DNA from: Gigaspora rosea
Taxonomy: Eukaryota; Glomeromycota; Glomeromycetes; Diversisporales; Gigasporaceae
DNA: 64,000 nt
Direction of reading: 5' to 3'
NCBI GenBank assembly: GCA_003550325.1
Contig: QKWP01000791.1
Span: 97,769 to 161,768, forward strand
Shown: positions 37,689 through 48,840 of the stretch, piece by piece
Layout: each line of letters opens with the position of its first letter
Numbering within the stretch: the stretch's first letter is position 1
The notes under the pieces: model-generated
Databases searched by the model: none
The model's input: only the letters and a program-made list of their open reading frames with translations
What the model was told of the DNA's origin: nothing
Program-made: the position numbers and the translations under genes

Positions 37689-38221
37689 CAATCAGATTTT
37701 AGAACGTGATATTTGTGAATAGATCTACGATTTTGTACTACAGCTCTTGCCAATTAAAGTTTTAGGATTTTATGATAATCGATTAATTGCAAAAAAAACA
37801 ACCAATAAAGAACCAAAGATAGACGTTGGAAGATGAGTTGGGGATGAGTTTTGAATGTAAATTTTATAGTAAGTAGAATTTACATCAACATACCAATATT
37901 TTTTTAAAAAAACGTTTTAACTTTATAATGGCAACAAAAAATTACTCGAATAAACTTTATTTAGAAGACGAATACTTTACAATTCTATTTCTGCTATTAC
38001 TAGTACTATGTGTGTACTACTGTATACTAGAATGGTCAATTTAAAGAAAAACAAGGTATGCAACGTATATTTAATTTTAAGAAAGGGCCTTGTACATTGT
38101 TTACTTAAGGTTTTAAATTTTAAAATATTGTATAATAATATTAATAACAATATCTCATATTTTAGTTTAGCATTATAGAAATTAAGCCTGCTAAGTTCGT
38201 TGGTTTGTTGAGTTAGTAAAT

Positions 38222-38463
38222 ATAGGCTTGGTGCTAAGAAAAGGGTCGAATTTGACAAAAAAATAATATGCACAAAAAATTAATTATATCGTGAACTATC
38301 AATTAGAATTACATGATTTTGTTACCAATTGATTTGTCCCATTGAGACGAATCTATTTGTACTAAAATCATGTAATTCTATTCAATAATTCACAAGACAA
38401 TTAAATTTTTTGTACATATTATTTTTTTGTCAAATTCGACTCTTTTCTTAGCACCAAGCCCTA
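38222..38463. mobile_element. Long-hairpin MITE
   Basis: Arms of about 60 bp: ATAGGCTTGGTGCTAAGAAA and (complement) ATAGGGCTTGGTGCTAAGAA, continuing through TCGAATTTGACAAAAAAATA. An inner palindrome lies at about 38305-38383 (AGAATTACATGATTTTGTTA against TACTAAAATCATGTAATTCT). TA flanks are possible. Confidence 0.8.
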
Positions 38464-38794
38464 TGAATAGCAGATAATAAATACTAGAAAATTGTTTGCA
38501 AAGGCGTTGATAATAAATTTACTGCTTTTAAATATGTAATAAATATAATTTATTAAGTTTGTAATAATAAGTCTTTGACGATTTGATTTTCTGTACTATA
38601 ATTATTTCGGTTGTTTAGATCTACCAATCATATGAATGTTTATCAATTATGTATTTTTATATCACATTTTTATAATTTTAGAGATGTTTACAAAAACGTG
38701 ACTAAGATCTTCAACAAATATTACCAATCAGATTTTAGAACGTGATATTTGTGAATAGATCTACAATTTTGTACTACAACTTTTGCCAATTAAG

Positions 38795-39081
38795 GGGGAA
38801 GGCTAAAGCCAGGTGCGTTTATATGTTTTTTGATTATTTAATTAAAATTAGGGTAAGGGTTAGTTAGGGGTTAGGGTTAGGGCTTGACTTATAAGTAAAA
38901 TTGTCTTCCCGACATTTTTTATTAATGCTTCTAGACAGGTTTAGACACTCGTTTTTTGTATTTTTGCCGTTTTTCACTTTTTTTCTTTGTTTTTGTCTCG
39001 TCGGGCTGATCCGTAAAGATCAAATTTTACGATTTTGATTGGCTTTATATCACGTGATTGCACCTGACTTTAGACGACCCT
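38795..39081. mobile_element. MITE family E copy 2
   Basis: Begins GGGGAAGGCTAAAGCCAGGT, ends (complement) AGGGTCGTCTAAAGTCAGGT, so it is inverted relative to copy 1. CAATTAAG stands at 38787-38794 and 39082-39089. It holds GGGGTTAGGGTTAGGGC. Confidence 0.9.
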
Positions 39082-39089
39082 CAATTAAG

Positions 39090-39545
39090 GGGGTCGTTTA
39101 AAGCGGAGCAGAATCACGTGACAATTGGTATCGAATTTTGATGATCTTTGGTGAACATATGGGCGGATTTTGGAAATCATGCACTGATCATCCGACTGAT
39201 CCTAATTTCTATTGGTTAATTTATCATATTACAAAGATTATGTTATTGATGCAGATCATTATTAAAGTAAGATCTACATCAATAACGTATCTACATCACA
39301 CTGATCATCTAACTGATCCTCCATTCAATTGGTTAATTTGATTTTCCAAAATCCGCCCATATGAGCAAACAGCGAAAACCTTGAAAAATACAAAAAACGG
39401 CAGTCTAAACCTACCTTGCTGTGTTAATTAAAAATGTCGGAAAGGCAATTTTGCTTATATATTAAAATCTAAAATTTATCTAACCCTAACCTAAGCTGAC
39501 CCTAACCCTAAAGTTAATTCGATAAAATATAATATAAACATCCCC
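39090..39545. mobile_element. MITE family E copy 3, carrying a nested MITE
   Basis: Starts GGGGTCGTTTAAAGCG directly after the target duplication of copy 2, ends ATAAACATCCCC, and is followed by another CAATTAAG (39546-39553). Without the nested 200-bp element it is about 256 bp, close to its sisters. Confidence 0.88.
39160..39359. mobile_element. TA-flanked MITE, family F, nested in E copy 3
   Basis: Ends TGGGCGGATTTTGGAAATCA and (complement) TGGGCGGATTTTGGAAAATC; TA on both sides (39158-39159, 39360-39361). A solo end-like sequence, ATGGGCCGATTTTTG, is at about 37339. Confidence 0.88.
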
Positions 39546-39553
39546 CAATTAAG

Positions 39554-39623
39554 GGGAGCGGTTAAAACCAGGTACATCACAGGATTACCCAATGATTGAT
39601 GATTACTGGGTAATCCCGTGATA
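39554..39623. mobile_element. MITE family E copy 4, fragment
   Basis: GGGAGCGGTTAAAACCAGGT follows the third CAATTAAG. It runs into a small hairpin (ACAGGATTACCCA against CTGGGTAATCCCGT) and then unrelated AT-rich DNA; no right end was found. Confidence 0.6.
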
Positions 39624-40069
39624 AAAAAATATATATATTTATTCGACAAAATTTTTTTTTCAATGACAATAAATTTTAATAAAAGCTTTTTTAAAACTGC
39701 TTTCGCTAAGGATTTAAAAAATAGAAGAAAGAAAATTGACGTATTTGTTTTTTATACAAAAAACTGATCACTACGAATACGTTTTTTTTTCTTTAAAAAT
39801 AAAACTTGCCTGCTTTCAACGTTGATTATAAAATGGACAGTATAGTCGAGATTTTAGAAATAGAAAGTGATAAAGAAAGGTATGTAAGGCACTATATAAA
39901 TCGCGTGGATTTTTTATTTTTTTATATATTTTTTTTTTCTCGCATACTTCCTCATTTCCATTATTTTCAAACACCTGGTAATAGACAAATGAACCGATAT
40001 CTTCCACCATAGTTATAAAGAAATTCGAGCCTACAATAATTCAAACGACAATCAAAAATTGTGAATATA
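39624..40069. other. AT-rich intergenic, no gene seen
   Basis: Frames of under 70 codons only. Confidence 0.5.
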
Positions 40070-40402
40070 TTAATGTCGATTAAAGCATTTATCAGGAAAT
40101 TTTATATATAGATATTAATCGATATATAACAGTTTATCGTTTTATATCAATTAAAAAATAACGATATATATCGATTAACCGGTTAAAAATCGATATATAT
40201 CATTTTCTATATTAAATCATTATATATCTACAAATCGATTATAATCGAAATTATTTAAAACAATATATAACGATTAACAGATCTTTAACGATTACACAGG
40301 TAATTACTTGAAACGATATATAACGATTAACAGATTTTTAACGATTACACAGTGTTTTGACCACATTACAAAAATTTCATCCCAAATCACCGGGTAAAAA
40401 AA
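40070..40402. repeat. CGATATATAACGATTAA repeat element, copy next to the gap
   Basis: It starts near GGAAATTTTATATATAGATA and contains many CGATATATA/TAACGATTAA words. It ends with units closing in GATTACACAGTGTTTTGACC before ATTACAAAAATTTCATCC and the N gap. It is collinear with 56028-56160 joined to 63743-64000. Confidence 0.75.
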
Positions 40403-41223
40403 NNNNNNNNNNNNNNNNNNNNNNNNNNNNNNNNNNNNNNNNNNNNNNNNNNNNNNNNNNNNNNNNNNNNNNNNNNNNNNNNNNNNNNNNNNNNNNNNNN
40501 NNNNNNNNNNNNNNNNNNNNNNNNNNNNNNNNNNNNNNNNNNNNNNNNNNNNNNNNNNNNNNNNNNNNNNNNNNNNNNNNNNNNNNNNNNNNNNNNNNNN
40601 NNNNNNNNNNNNNNNNNNNNNNNNNNNNNNNNNNNNNNNNNNNNNNNNNNNNNNNNNNNNNNNNNNNNNNNNNNNNNNNNNNNNNNNNNNNNNNNNNNNN
40701 NNNNNNNNNNNNNNNNNNNNNNNNNNNNNNNNNNNNNNNNNNNNNNNNNNNNNNNNNNNNNNNNNNNNNNNNNNNNNNNNNNNNNNNNNNNNNNNNNNNN
40801 NNNNNNNNNNNNNNNNNNNNNNNNNNNNNNNNNNNNNNNNNNNNNNNNNNNNNNNNNNNNNNNNNNNNNNNNNNNNNNNNNNNNNNNNNNNNNNNNNNNN
40901 NNNNNNNNNNNNNNNNNNNNNNNNNNNNNNNNNNNNNNNNNNNNNNNNNNNNNNNNNNNNNNNNNNNNNNNNNNNNNNNNNNNNNNNNNNNNNNNNNNNN
41001 NNNNNNNNNNNNNNNNNNNNNNNNNNNNNNNNNNNNNNNNNNNNNNNNNNNNNNNNNNNNNNNNNNNNNNNNNNNNNNNNNNNNNNNNNNNNNNNNNNNN
41101 NNNNNNNNNNNNNNNNNNNNNNNNNNNNNNNNNNNNNNNNNNNNNNNNNNNNNNNNNNNNNNNNNNNNNNNNNNNNNNNNNNNNNNNNNNNNNNNNNNNN
41201 NNNNNNNNNNNNNNNNNNNNNNN
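40403..41223. other. Assembly gap (821 N)
   Basis: Undetermined bases only. Frames that appear to cross it are not evidence of a gene. Confidence 1.
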
Positions 41224-41720
41224 AACTCGAAATGGAGATTTGGGGCTTTGTTTATTTTTTTATTTAGTTTGCTTACATTTTTGTTTTTTGTTTGTTTTCT
41301 TTTTTTTTTTATTTCAGAACTTTGCAAGAAAATCGCTTAACTTTTCCGGCACTTCAATTTTAACATCTCTGGCACTTTGCAGGAAGTCACAAATATAAAC
41401 GAATATAATCAAATACAAGCAAATATGAGCGAAATATAAGTTTATTTTTTTCATTTTTGTTTTTTTTGTTATTTTTTTGGTTTGTTTTTTGTTTGTTTTT
41501 TTTACTCATTTTTTTAATTTTATTTTATTTATTCCTTACTTCTTTTGGAACTTTGCAAAAAAACGACCTAACTTTTTGGGACTTTGCAAGAAGTAGCGAA
41601 TATAAGCAAATATAAGCAAATATGAACGAATATAAGCAAATATAAGTGAATATAAGGAATATAATAGTTTATTTTTTTTATTTTTTTTTGGTTTCGTTTT
41701 TTTTGAATTTATTTTTTTTG
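41224..41720. repeat. Two diverged ~270-bp units with GAATATAAGCAAATATAAGC-type short repeats
   Basis: Both halves contain AACTTTGCAAGAAA or AACTTTGCAAAAAA, then ACTTTGCARGAAGT, then AAATATAAGC-type decamer repeats and a T-rich tail. Confidence 0.65.
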
Positions 41721-42125
41721 ACATTTTTTTATAATAATTTATAATAAAATATGTAATATTTTAAAATATAATAATAATAAATAAAAAAAAATAAAATTTT
41801 ATATTAAAAAATTATAACTCCTTCCAATCCCAAAGCAAACCCTAACCCTAGCATTAAAATTTCGGTCTATAATTTATATATTACGTGGATTGCAAATTAA
41901 TACCCGTGTACATACACGTAGTATATCAATAGGTTTTTCCAATTTCTTTGATTTTATTAATTTTTACTAAAAATTCATGATTTGAATAGCTAATCGACCT
42001 GTGATACATTTTCCAATTTGGGAAATAAATCGCGTACGTAACGTACATACGTGCTAAAATTCTTACTCTCAAATTTCATCGCGTACATACGTGTTAAAAT
42101 TCTTACTGATAAATTTTATCTTAAT

Positions 42126-43564
42126 ATGATAACATTAGTACCTCTTGAGTGCAGTCTTTTAATTTTAAATCATCTCCGCCACAAGAACTTACTTTCGTGC
42201 GCATTAGTAAGTCGTCCTTGGTGTAAACTCATTATACCAATATTATGGTGTGACCCTAAACACCATTTTCAAGATGAAAGACTTATAAATACATTACTTT
42301 TAATGCTAAGTCCTGAAGAACGAACGTTAGTGGATAATTTCAACGTTCAAATTCCAAACAACCAACCAGTATTGGAATATACAAATTTTATCACTTACGT
42401 TACAAGAGATTTATATAATGGAGTTAGGTGTTGGATTACAAGTAGACAAGAAGCAGGGGTAGGAACTGCCTTCGAAGATTTAATTAATTATTCTTTAATT
42501 CGGTTGCTTTTACGAACTGGAAAAAATCTCAGATATATATTTCTCGAAGAATTAAATTGCAATTATATAGTGTTTAAGAACACTACAATCACTTCGCTAG
42601 ATCTATATTTTTCTGATGAAATCCATCATAGAGATGTATCTAAATCAATAGAAGGATTAATTAAGAATATTAACGGCAATACAACATTAACTACTTTGAA
42701 TATCATATTAAGCTTTCTTGGAGAAGGGTTGAAAGCATTAACAAAAGCCCTTTGTAAAAACAATGCCATAAATTCTTTCAGCATTCACCAACTTCGACTT
42801 AATAAAGGTAGAGGGAGGATGTTACGAGGATTTCTTCGCAAAAACACCACGATAACTTCTTTGAGTCTTTGTAGAAGCCCATTTAAGAATGGGACTGTAC
42901 CAGAATTGGGAAAAAGCTTAGCAGTCGGTCTTCGCATTAACAAGACATTGAAACATTTAAAAGTTCAATATTATAATTTTGGATCAGAAGAAGGACGATT
43001 ATTGGCTGATGTGCTCTACACGAACACTACGTTGCTTTCTCTTGACCTTGGTCATAATAAACTGGATTGGAAGGGGGAAAAGCATTGGCCGATGCACTTT
43101 GCCAAAACACCACATTAACTTATCTTAATCTTAGTCATAATCTTTATTAGACAGCAAGGAGAACAAGCATTAGCTGAGGCACTTTGCAAGAACACCACAT
43201 TGATGTCTTTTAACCTTCATAATAATTTCATTAAATTAGAAGGTGCATTGGCTGATGCACTTTGCAAGAACATACATTAATTTCTCTGAACCTTGGTCGT
43301 AATGGTCTTACATCCAAAGAAGGACAAATATTGGCTGATGTACTTTGCAAGAACACCACATTAATTTCTCTTGATCTCAGCCATAATAATCTTAGATTGA
43401 AAGGAGGAAAAGCATTAGCCAAGGCGTTTTTTAACACTTCACTAATAGATTTGAATCTAGAAAATAATAACATTGGATTCAAAGGAGAAAATGCATTAGA
43501 AAAGGCGCTAAAAGATGCATGTCATGAGAACATTAAACTTACTTCCTTGAAACTACAAGTATAA
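42126..43564 (+). pseudogene. F-box/leucine-rich repeat protein, 3' part frameshifted
   Basis: The likely start is ATG 42126: the in-frame upstream codons (from 42051) lie in an ACGTAC-rich leader and read poorly. An F-box follows, LECSLLILNHLRHKNLLSCA then LVSRPWCKLIIPILW, the SKP1-binding module of SCF ubiquitin ligases. From about residue 165 leucine-rich repeats follow, for example NTTITSLDLYFSD, NTTLTTLNIILSFLGEGLKA and NTTLLSLDLGHNKLDWKG. The frame is lost at about 43075 in a G/A run; further repeats appear in other frames (ALCKNTTLMSFNLHNN about 43180; DVLCKNTTLISLDLSHNNL about 43340), ending LTSLKLQV at 43564. At least four indels occur. An intact relative would pick substrates for ubiquitination. 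Confidence 0.85.
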
Positions 43565-44046
43565 TCAATATATAGTAAAGTATTTTAATCCTTTATATTG
43601 TCCTTCTAGTTTTAAGACTCTTTCATAATAATTAGATTTTTTTTTGGATGTAAGTTTTTTTATATTTTTTTTTAGGTTTGGGAATTCTTGGTTTATTATA
43701 TTGGGTAATTCTTCTTTTGGTATTTCTATTTCTATATTGTTGATAAAGTTTCTTGTTTTTACTTTTGAATTTTTTTTTCAGAATCTTGTTGCTTAAATAA
43801 ATATAAGTTTATTAATAAAACACTATACTTATAATTTCAACTTTTTTGAATATTAATTTTAAGTTTTCTGGTACTAATTTTTTTTGGTGTTTATAAAATC
43901 TGTTTTTTTGTATAGGTTCTATAGTTCTAATTAGAGTGGTTAGCAAACTGGTAAGGCAAGCTTTTTTTAGCTTGTCAAATAGTGGCAAGAAAGAATCCTA
44001 ATATATATATAAATAGGTGAGGTTTATTAGAAAATTACTAAAAATA
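43565..44046. other. AT-rich, no gene seen
   Basis: The first ~140 bp are homologous to the flank of the inverted duplicate at 36130-36256. Confidence 0.5.
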
Positions 44047-44309
44047 GGGGACCATTAATCTTTATATATTTTTTATTATTTAATTAAAATTAGAGTAAAA
44101 TTAGTTAGAAGTTTGGGTTAGAATGTCTTATAGTAAGATTGCCTTTCTAACCTTTTTTATTAATGCTCTAAAACAGGTTTAGACACTTGTTTCTTGTGTT
44201 TTTAATATTTTTTACTGTTTTTGTTTTGTTGGGCTTATTTGTAATGATCAAAATTTACAATTTGATTGGTTGTTAGTCATGTGATAGTACCTGTCTTTTA
44301 TGGATCTCC
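44047..44309. mobile_element. MITE family E copy 6, strongly diverged
   Basis: Begins GGGGACCATTAATC, keeps CATTTTTTATTAATGCT-like and CAGGTTTAGACACTTGT words of the family, and ends TGGATCTCC. AAAATA occurs on both sides, but a full 8-bp duplication is not seen. Base changes in it are mostly C-to-T or G-to-A. Confidence 0.7.
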
Positions 44310-44509
44310 AAAATAGAAAGATTGGCAAAATCAGCAAAAATTACTATTAATAGAAAAGATCTGTATAAAAAACCAAAAGTAAACTAATATCTAATCTATT
44401 TATGTATATTTCAGAGTCCTGGCAAAACTCTTGTTTTTATAGTTGTCTTTTTATATAATCACCAAGTTGATTGTGCTCTATTGTAGTAATTTATAGAGAT
44501 GTGACTATA

Positions 44510-44805
44510 AACATTAGCAAAATTATATATGCGTAAACTTTCGCAAGTGTTTACAGTATATAAGAAAATCATAAACTTATGTAATATTTAGTATAAAATT
44601 GCTTAAGTCTTACAATATTAAGAAAATCGTAACTTTATGTAAAAATTTTCTGTAAGTTTACATTTTCTTACAGTATATAAGAAAATCATAAATTTATATA
44701 AAATTTTTACATAAATTTACAATTTTCTTATAGTACATAAGAAAATTGTAAACTTACGTAAAATTTTTATATAAATTTACAATTTTCTTACAGTGTATAA
44801 AAAAA
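44510..44805. repeat. Tandem palindromic ~70-bp repeats
   Basis: Four units of the type CTTACAGTATATAAGAAAAT ... TACATAAGTTTACAATTTTC; every unit is itself self-complementary. No coding sense. Confidence 0.7.
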
Positions 44806-45939
44806 TAAAAAAAAACATTTTAAACTAATTTTAATTTTTGTATTTTTCCAATTTTTGTGAAATATTTTAAAAGACCTTGTGCACTACAAAATAAGTGAAA
44901 TATACAGTATTCCAAAATATTTTAGTTCTAATATTTTTGAAATATTTTGAATTATTTTGAAATATTTTTTAAAAAAAATCAAAGTTCAAAATTTCTTAAA
45001 CACATTTGATCCATAAACTGGCATAAATTATAAATATATATTCCATAAAATTTATGAAAAAAACTTAAAAAAACTGTTTTGCTTGATTTACTCTCTCTCC
45101 TTTTTACCCCTCTCTTTCTCTTTTTTTTTTCTCTCTTTTTTTTCCTCTTTTTTTTTCTTTTTAATATTTCGAATACTTTCAAAATATTTTAGGACTAGGA
45201 AATCAAGCTAGATCAGTAGATCTGTAACCTGAATTATATCAAGAACGCGTTTGACTAATATTTTCGAAATGTTTCAATAATTTTTGATAATTGTTTTATG
45301 TTTATAATTTAGATCTTCTATCAATTTTACATTGATTTTTTTTTTTCTTTTGTTTTTTTTTTTGGTTTCATTTTATTTTTTTAGTTTTATTTTGTTTTTT
45401 TGGGCTTTTTTATGATGATCCTGTGATTGACCAATCAAAATTAATCATGTGAGTCCATATGTTTTTACTTAAAAAAAATAAAAAAATACAAAAAAAAATA
45501 AAAAAAAAAATACAAAAAAAAATAAAAAAAAATACAAAAAAAATTAAAAAAAAATACAAAAATTAATAAAAAAATACAACTATCATGCTACATCCTAATT
45601 ATCGTGCAATGTCCCAACTATTGTGCTATCATACTAACTTTTGCTAACTATTATGCTACTGCTATACCTCATACTAATATCTGAATTTTCTAATAATAAT
45701 TGAGTGCAGCCAATCAATCATGTATAATTATGTATAACAAAAACAACAATCTTGGAAAAACTCTGATTATATTCACTTCGGATTTAATCAAAAAGCTAAC
45801 AACTAGATATTTTTTTATTAAGAATTTTTATTTAATTTAAAAGTTAATTTTCTTTGATATTAGGTGTAAGATGTTCCATACTTTTGCAACCTACTATATT
45901 CGTTTTAAAAGTATATATTTAAAAAAAAAAACTATCGTA
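44806..45939. other. Low-complexity intergenic
   Basis: A polypyrimidine tract at 45092-45165 and an A-rich TACAAAAAAAAATAAA tract at 45470-45575. The 67-codon Lys-rich frame at 44979-45182 is a product of the former. Confidence 0.6.
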
Positions 45940-46995
45940 TACTAACTTTTAAGCTATGCCCATTCTAGCTACGATCTGTTCTAATTGTACTATGTTCATT
46001 CTAAAAAAAAATGTAAAAACATTAGTACTATAATAAATAATAATAAAGAAATAAATACTATCTACTGTGCTATGTTCGTTCTAGCAAGTTTTATTTATAC
46101 TATGTTCGTTCTAAAAAAAAGAACGTAAGAACAAAAAAAAAATTTTACTGTAACTGTGTTATATCCGTTTTAGCTAACTTTGTTTACGTTTATTCTAAAG
46201 AAAAAACATAAGAACGTTAGTACTGTAATTAATTAAAAAAAAATTACCGTGACTGTGCTATGTCCATTCGTTTTAGCTACGTTCCGTCCAATCGTACTAT
46301 GTTTGTTCTAAAAAAAAGAATGTTAGTACTAAACAAACTAATTAAAAAAAATCTATCTACCATGCTACGTCTGTTCTAGCACGTTCCAATTGTACTTTGT
46401 TCGTTCTAAAGAAAAGAACGCAATAATATTAGTACTAATTAAAAAAAATAATAATAAAAAATAAAAAATATATATACTATGCTACATCTGTTCTAAAAAA
46501 AAGAACGTAAGAACGTTAGTACTGTAATAAACTGATATAAAAAAACTATCTACTGTGCTATGTCTGTTCTAGCACGTTCAAATTATACAATGTTCGTTCT
46601 AAAGAAAAGAATGTAAGAACGTTAGTACTGCAATAAACTATTTAAAAAAAATAAAAAATTTACTGTGACCATGCTACATCTGTTCTAGCTAACTACCATG
46701 CTATGTTTGTTCTAAAGAAAAGAATATGAAAATGTTAGTACTATAATAAACTAATATATATATAAAAAACTATCTACTGTGCTACATCTGTCCGTTCTAT
46801 ATACGTTCCATCCAATTGTACTATGTTTGTTTTAAAGAAAAGAATGTAAGAATGTTAGTACTATAAGTACTGTAAAAAACCAATTTTTTAAAAAAAAAGA
46901 AAACTATCTACCCTGCTATATCTGTTTTAGCCATTTCAAGTATACTACGTTCATTTTAAAGAAAAAAATGAAATAACATTAGTACTGTAATAAAC
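45940..46995 (+). repeat. ~105-bp satellite, about ten copies
   Basis: Units share CTACTGTGCTATGTCTGTTC, then TACTATGTTCGTTCTAAA, GAAAAGAACGTAAGAACGTT and AGTACTGTAATAAACTAATT. A short hairpin GTTCTAAAGAAAAGAAC recurs in each. Copies diverge by 10-25% by eye. Confidence 0.85.
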
Positions 46996-47655
46996 TAATT
47001 AAAAAAAATTTACCTGAAATGAAATTGGTACCATTTGACTCCTCTTACTGAGATGAATCTAATGATACCAAAATCATTAAATTTGGACCACTAGATCAGT
47101 TTTTAGACAATTTTTTCTAAAAAAATTAAGTTATATTTTTTTGACCCCCTCTACTTAAGAGGAAAAACGTTATATTTTGTCAGACCCCCTTCCTCTTTTG
47201 TATAACGTTATTTCTGGATGCCCTCTTATCCAATTATTTTATTCGAATTTTTAACTTTAATAAACAAAGATTATTGTAATGAATTGAATAAAATTTAAAA
47301 AAATAATTGATTTAATACATTTCTAATAATTTCGCATAATTTGAAATGTTTCGAAATTAATTAAAGTATATTGTAATGAATTGAAAGTTGATAATGTAAA
47401 AACTATCCATTGTTTACTATTTATAGCAAAATTTAATAAGGATTTTCATTTTTCAAAAATTGATTATATGGCAAGACAATAATACCTTTTATACTATTTT
47501 ATAGTTTTACATTCGTGTTCTGTGAACTTCTACGTGATCTAATGCAGATAAGTTCGAAATGTTTAATAATTGCACATAAATTAACAGATATGCTGTAAAA
47601 ATTAAATAAATAAAATTTGTAACTTTTTTAGAATGCAAAAATTTGCGCTAGTTAA
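46996..47655. other. AT-rich intergenic
   Basis: Contains two short inverted stretches around 47030-47090 (GGTACCATTTGACTC; AATGATACCAAAATCATTAA) similar in style to the core of 38222-38463, and nothing coding. Confidence 0.45.
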
Positions 47656-47948
47656 GGGGTCGTCTAAAGCCATATACCCATGTAACATTTTCATGTAAAT
47701 CAACCAAATGGAGTTGCGAAATTTTGTTTACACAGATCAGCCCAAAGAAGTCAAAAAACAAAAAAAAATACAAGAATATAAAAACGGTATTCTAAACCTA
47801 CCTTGGACCATTAATAAAAAATGTCAGAAAGGTAATTTTACTTGTATTGATTCTAACTCTAACCCCGACCCTAATGCTAAACAGTCTCTGATATGAATTT
47901 TAACTAAAATTTCAAAAAATCACGTGGGTACATGACTTTAGGCATCCC
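47656..47948. mobile_element. MITE family E copy 5
   Basis: Begins GGGGTCGTCTAAAGCCATAT, ends ATGACTTTAGGCATCCC. The 8-bp target duplication CTAGTTAA stands at 47648-47655 and 47949-47956. The 62-codon frame inside is not a gene. Confidence 0.9.
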
Positions 47949-47999
47949 CTAGTTAAGTTTATTTAATCAGTAGTCTGTGCTTAGTAAATTGTCCGTCTA

Positions 48000-48840
48000 A
48001 AAAATCTTTACCCTGCAATCCAGGTGAAATGGGTCAGTCAAAAAAAAGGCTCTACCAGATCACCCAGCAGGTCATCTGACAGGTCACCTATTAGGTATGC
48101 TGTGCAAAATTAGAATTGATCGTTAAGTCACTTAATAATGTTAGGTAATTTTTGGATAATGATAGTAATCAGATCTTGATTTGTGTTCACAATCACAGTT
48201 TAAAAAAAATAACTCAGATCGTTAAGTCACTTAACAATCTAAGATAAAACAACAATACAAATTACGGGGTTTAATTGTTCGATCAATAAGGTAATCAATG
48301 AGTATTTAAAAGGGCAAGTCACCTCACATCAGCCCCACTTGCGAGTGACTCAGATAATACCTAATTCACTTAATCTTGGTATTCTTCTCTTGTGGTTCAT
48401 ATGCCATAATATGACCAATGACTTTTTTGTAATGCTATGTAGAGTAAAATTAATCAATTGCATTAATTTTACTTAAAAAATTTTAATAAATGTTTAATAA
48501 TGCACATAAATTCACAAATATGCTTAATTATTTCGAGAAATTACAAAGTGTTTTATCATTTATTCCAGAATGCCAAAATTGTGCTAGTTAAGTTCATTTG
48601 ATCAGTGGGCTATGCTTAAGCTTGGTATTCTTCTCTCATTGTTTCATATGCCATAACGTGGCCAACGACTTTTCTGTTAATACTATGTAGAATTAATTAA
48701 TCACATTAATTTTCTTAATAAATGTTTAATAATCGCACATATATTCGCAGATATGCTGTGAAAATTAAATAAATGAAATTTGATAAATTTTAATTATTTC
48801 TCATTTTTTTGAGAAATTACAAAGTATTTAAGATTATCGT
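48000..48840 (+). repeat. Diverged direct duplications
   Basis: 48376-48600 and 48626-48840 share TTGGTATTCTTCTCT, TCATATGCCATAA and AATAAATGTTTAATAATCGC-like text. 48560-48625 also matches the flanks of E copy 5 (47625-47655 plus 47949-47990). 48003-48100 holds short AGGTCACCT/CAGGTCATCTG repeats. Confidence 0.7.

Noticed and set aside
40357-41340. Long frames on both strands across 40357-41340
   Set aside because: They consist almost only of undetermined bases; no coding evidence.
44979-45182. Lys/Arg-rich 67-codon frame
   Set aside because: It is the reverse of a polypyrimidine tract.
45940-46995. CRISPR array
   Set aside because: Units are long, adjacent and diverged without unique spacers, and the genome is eukaryotic.
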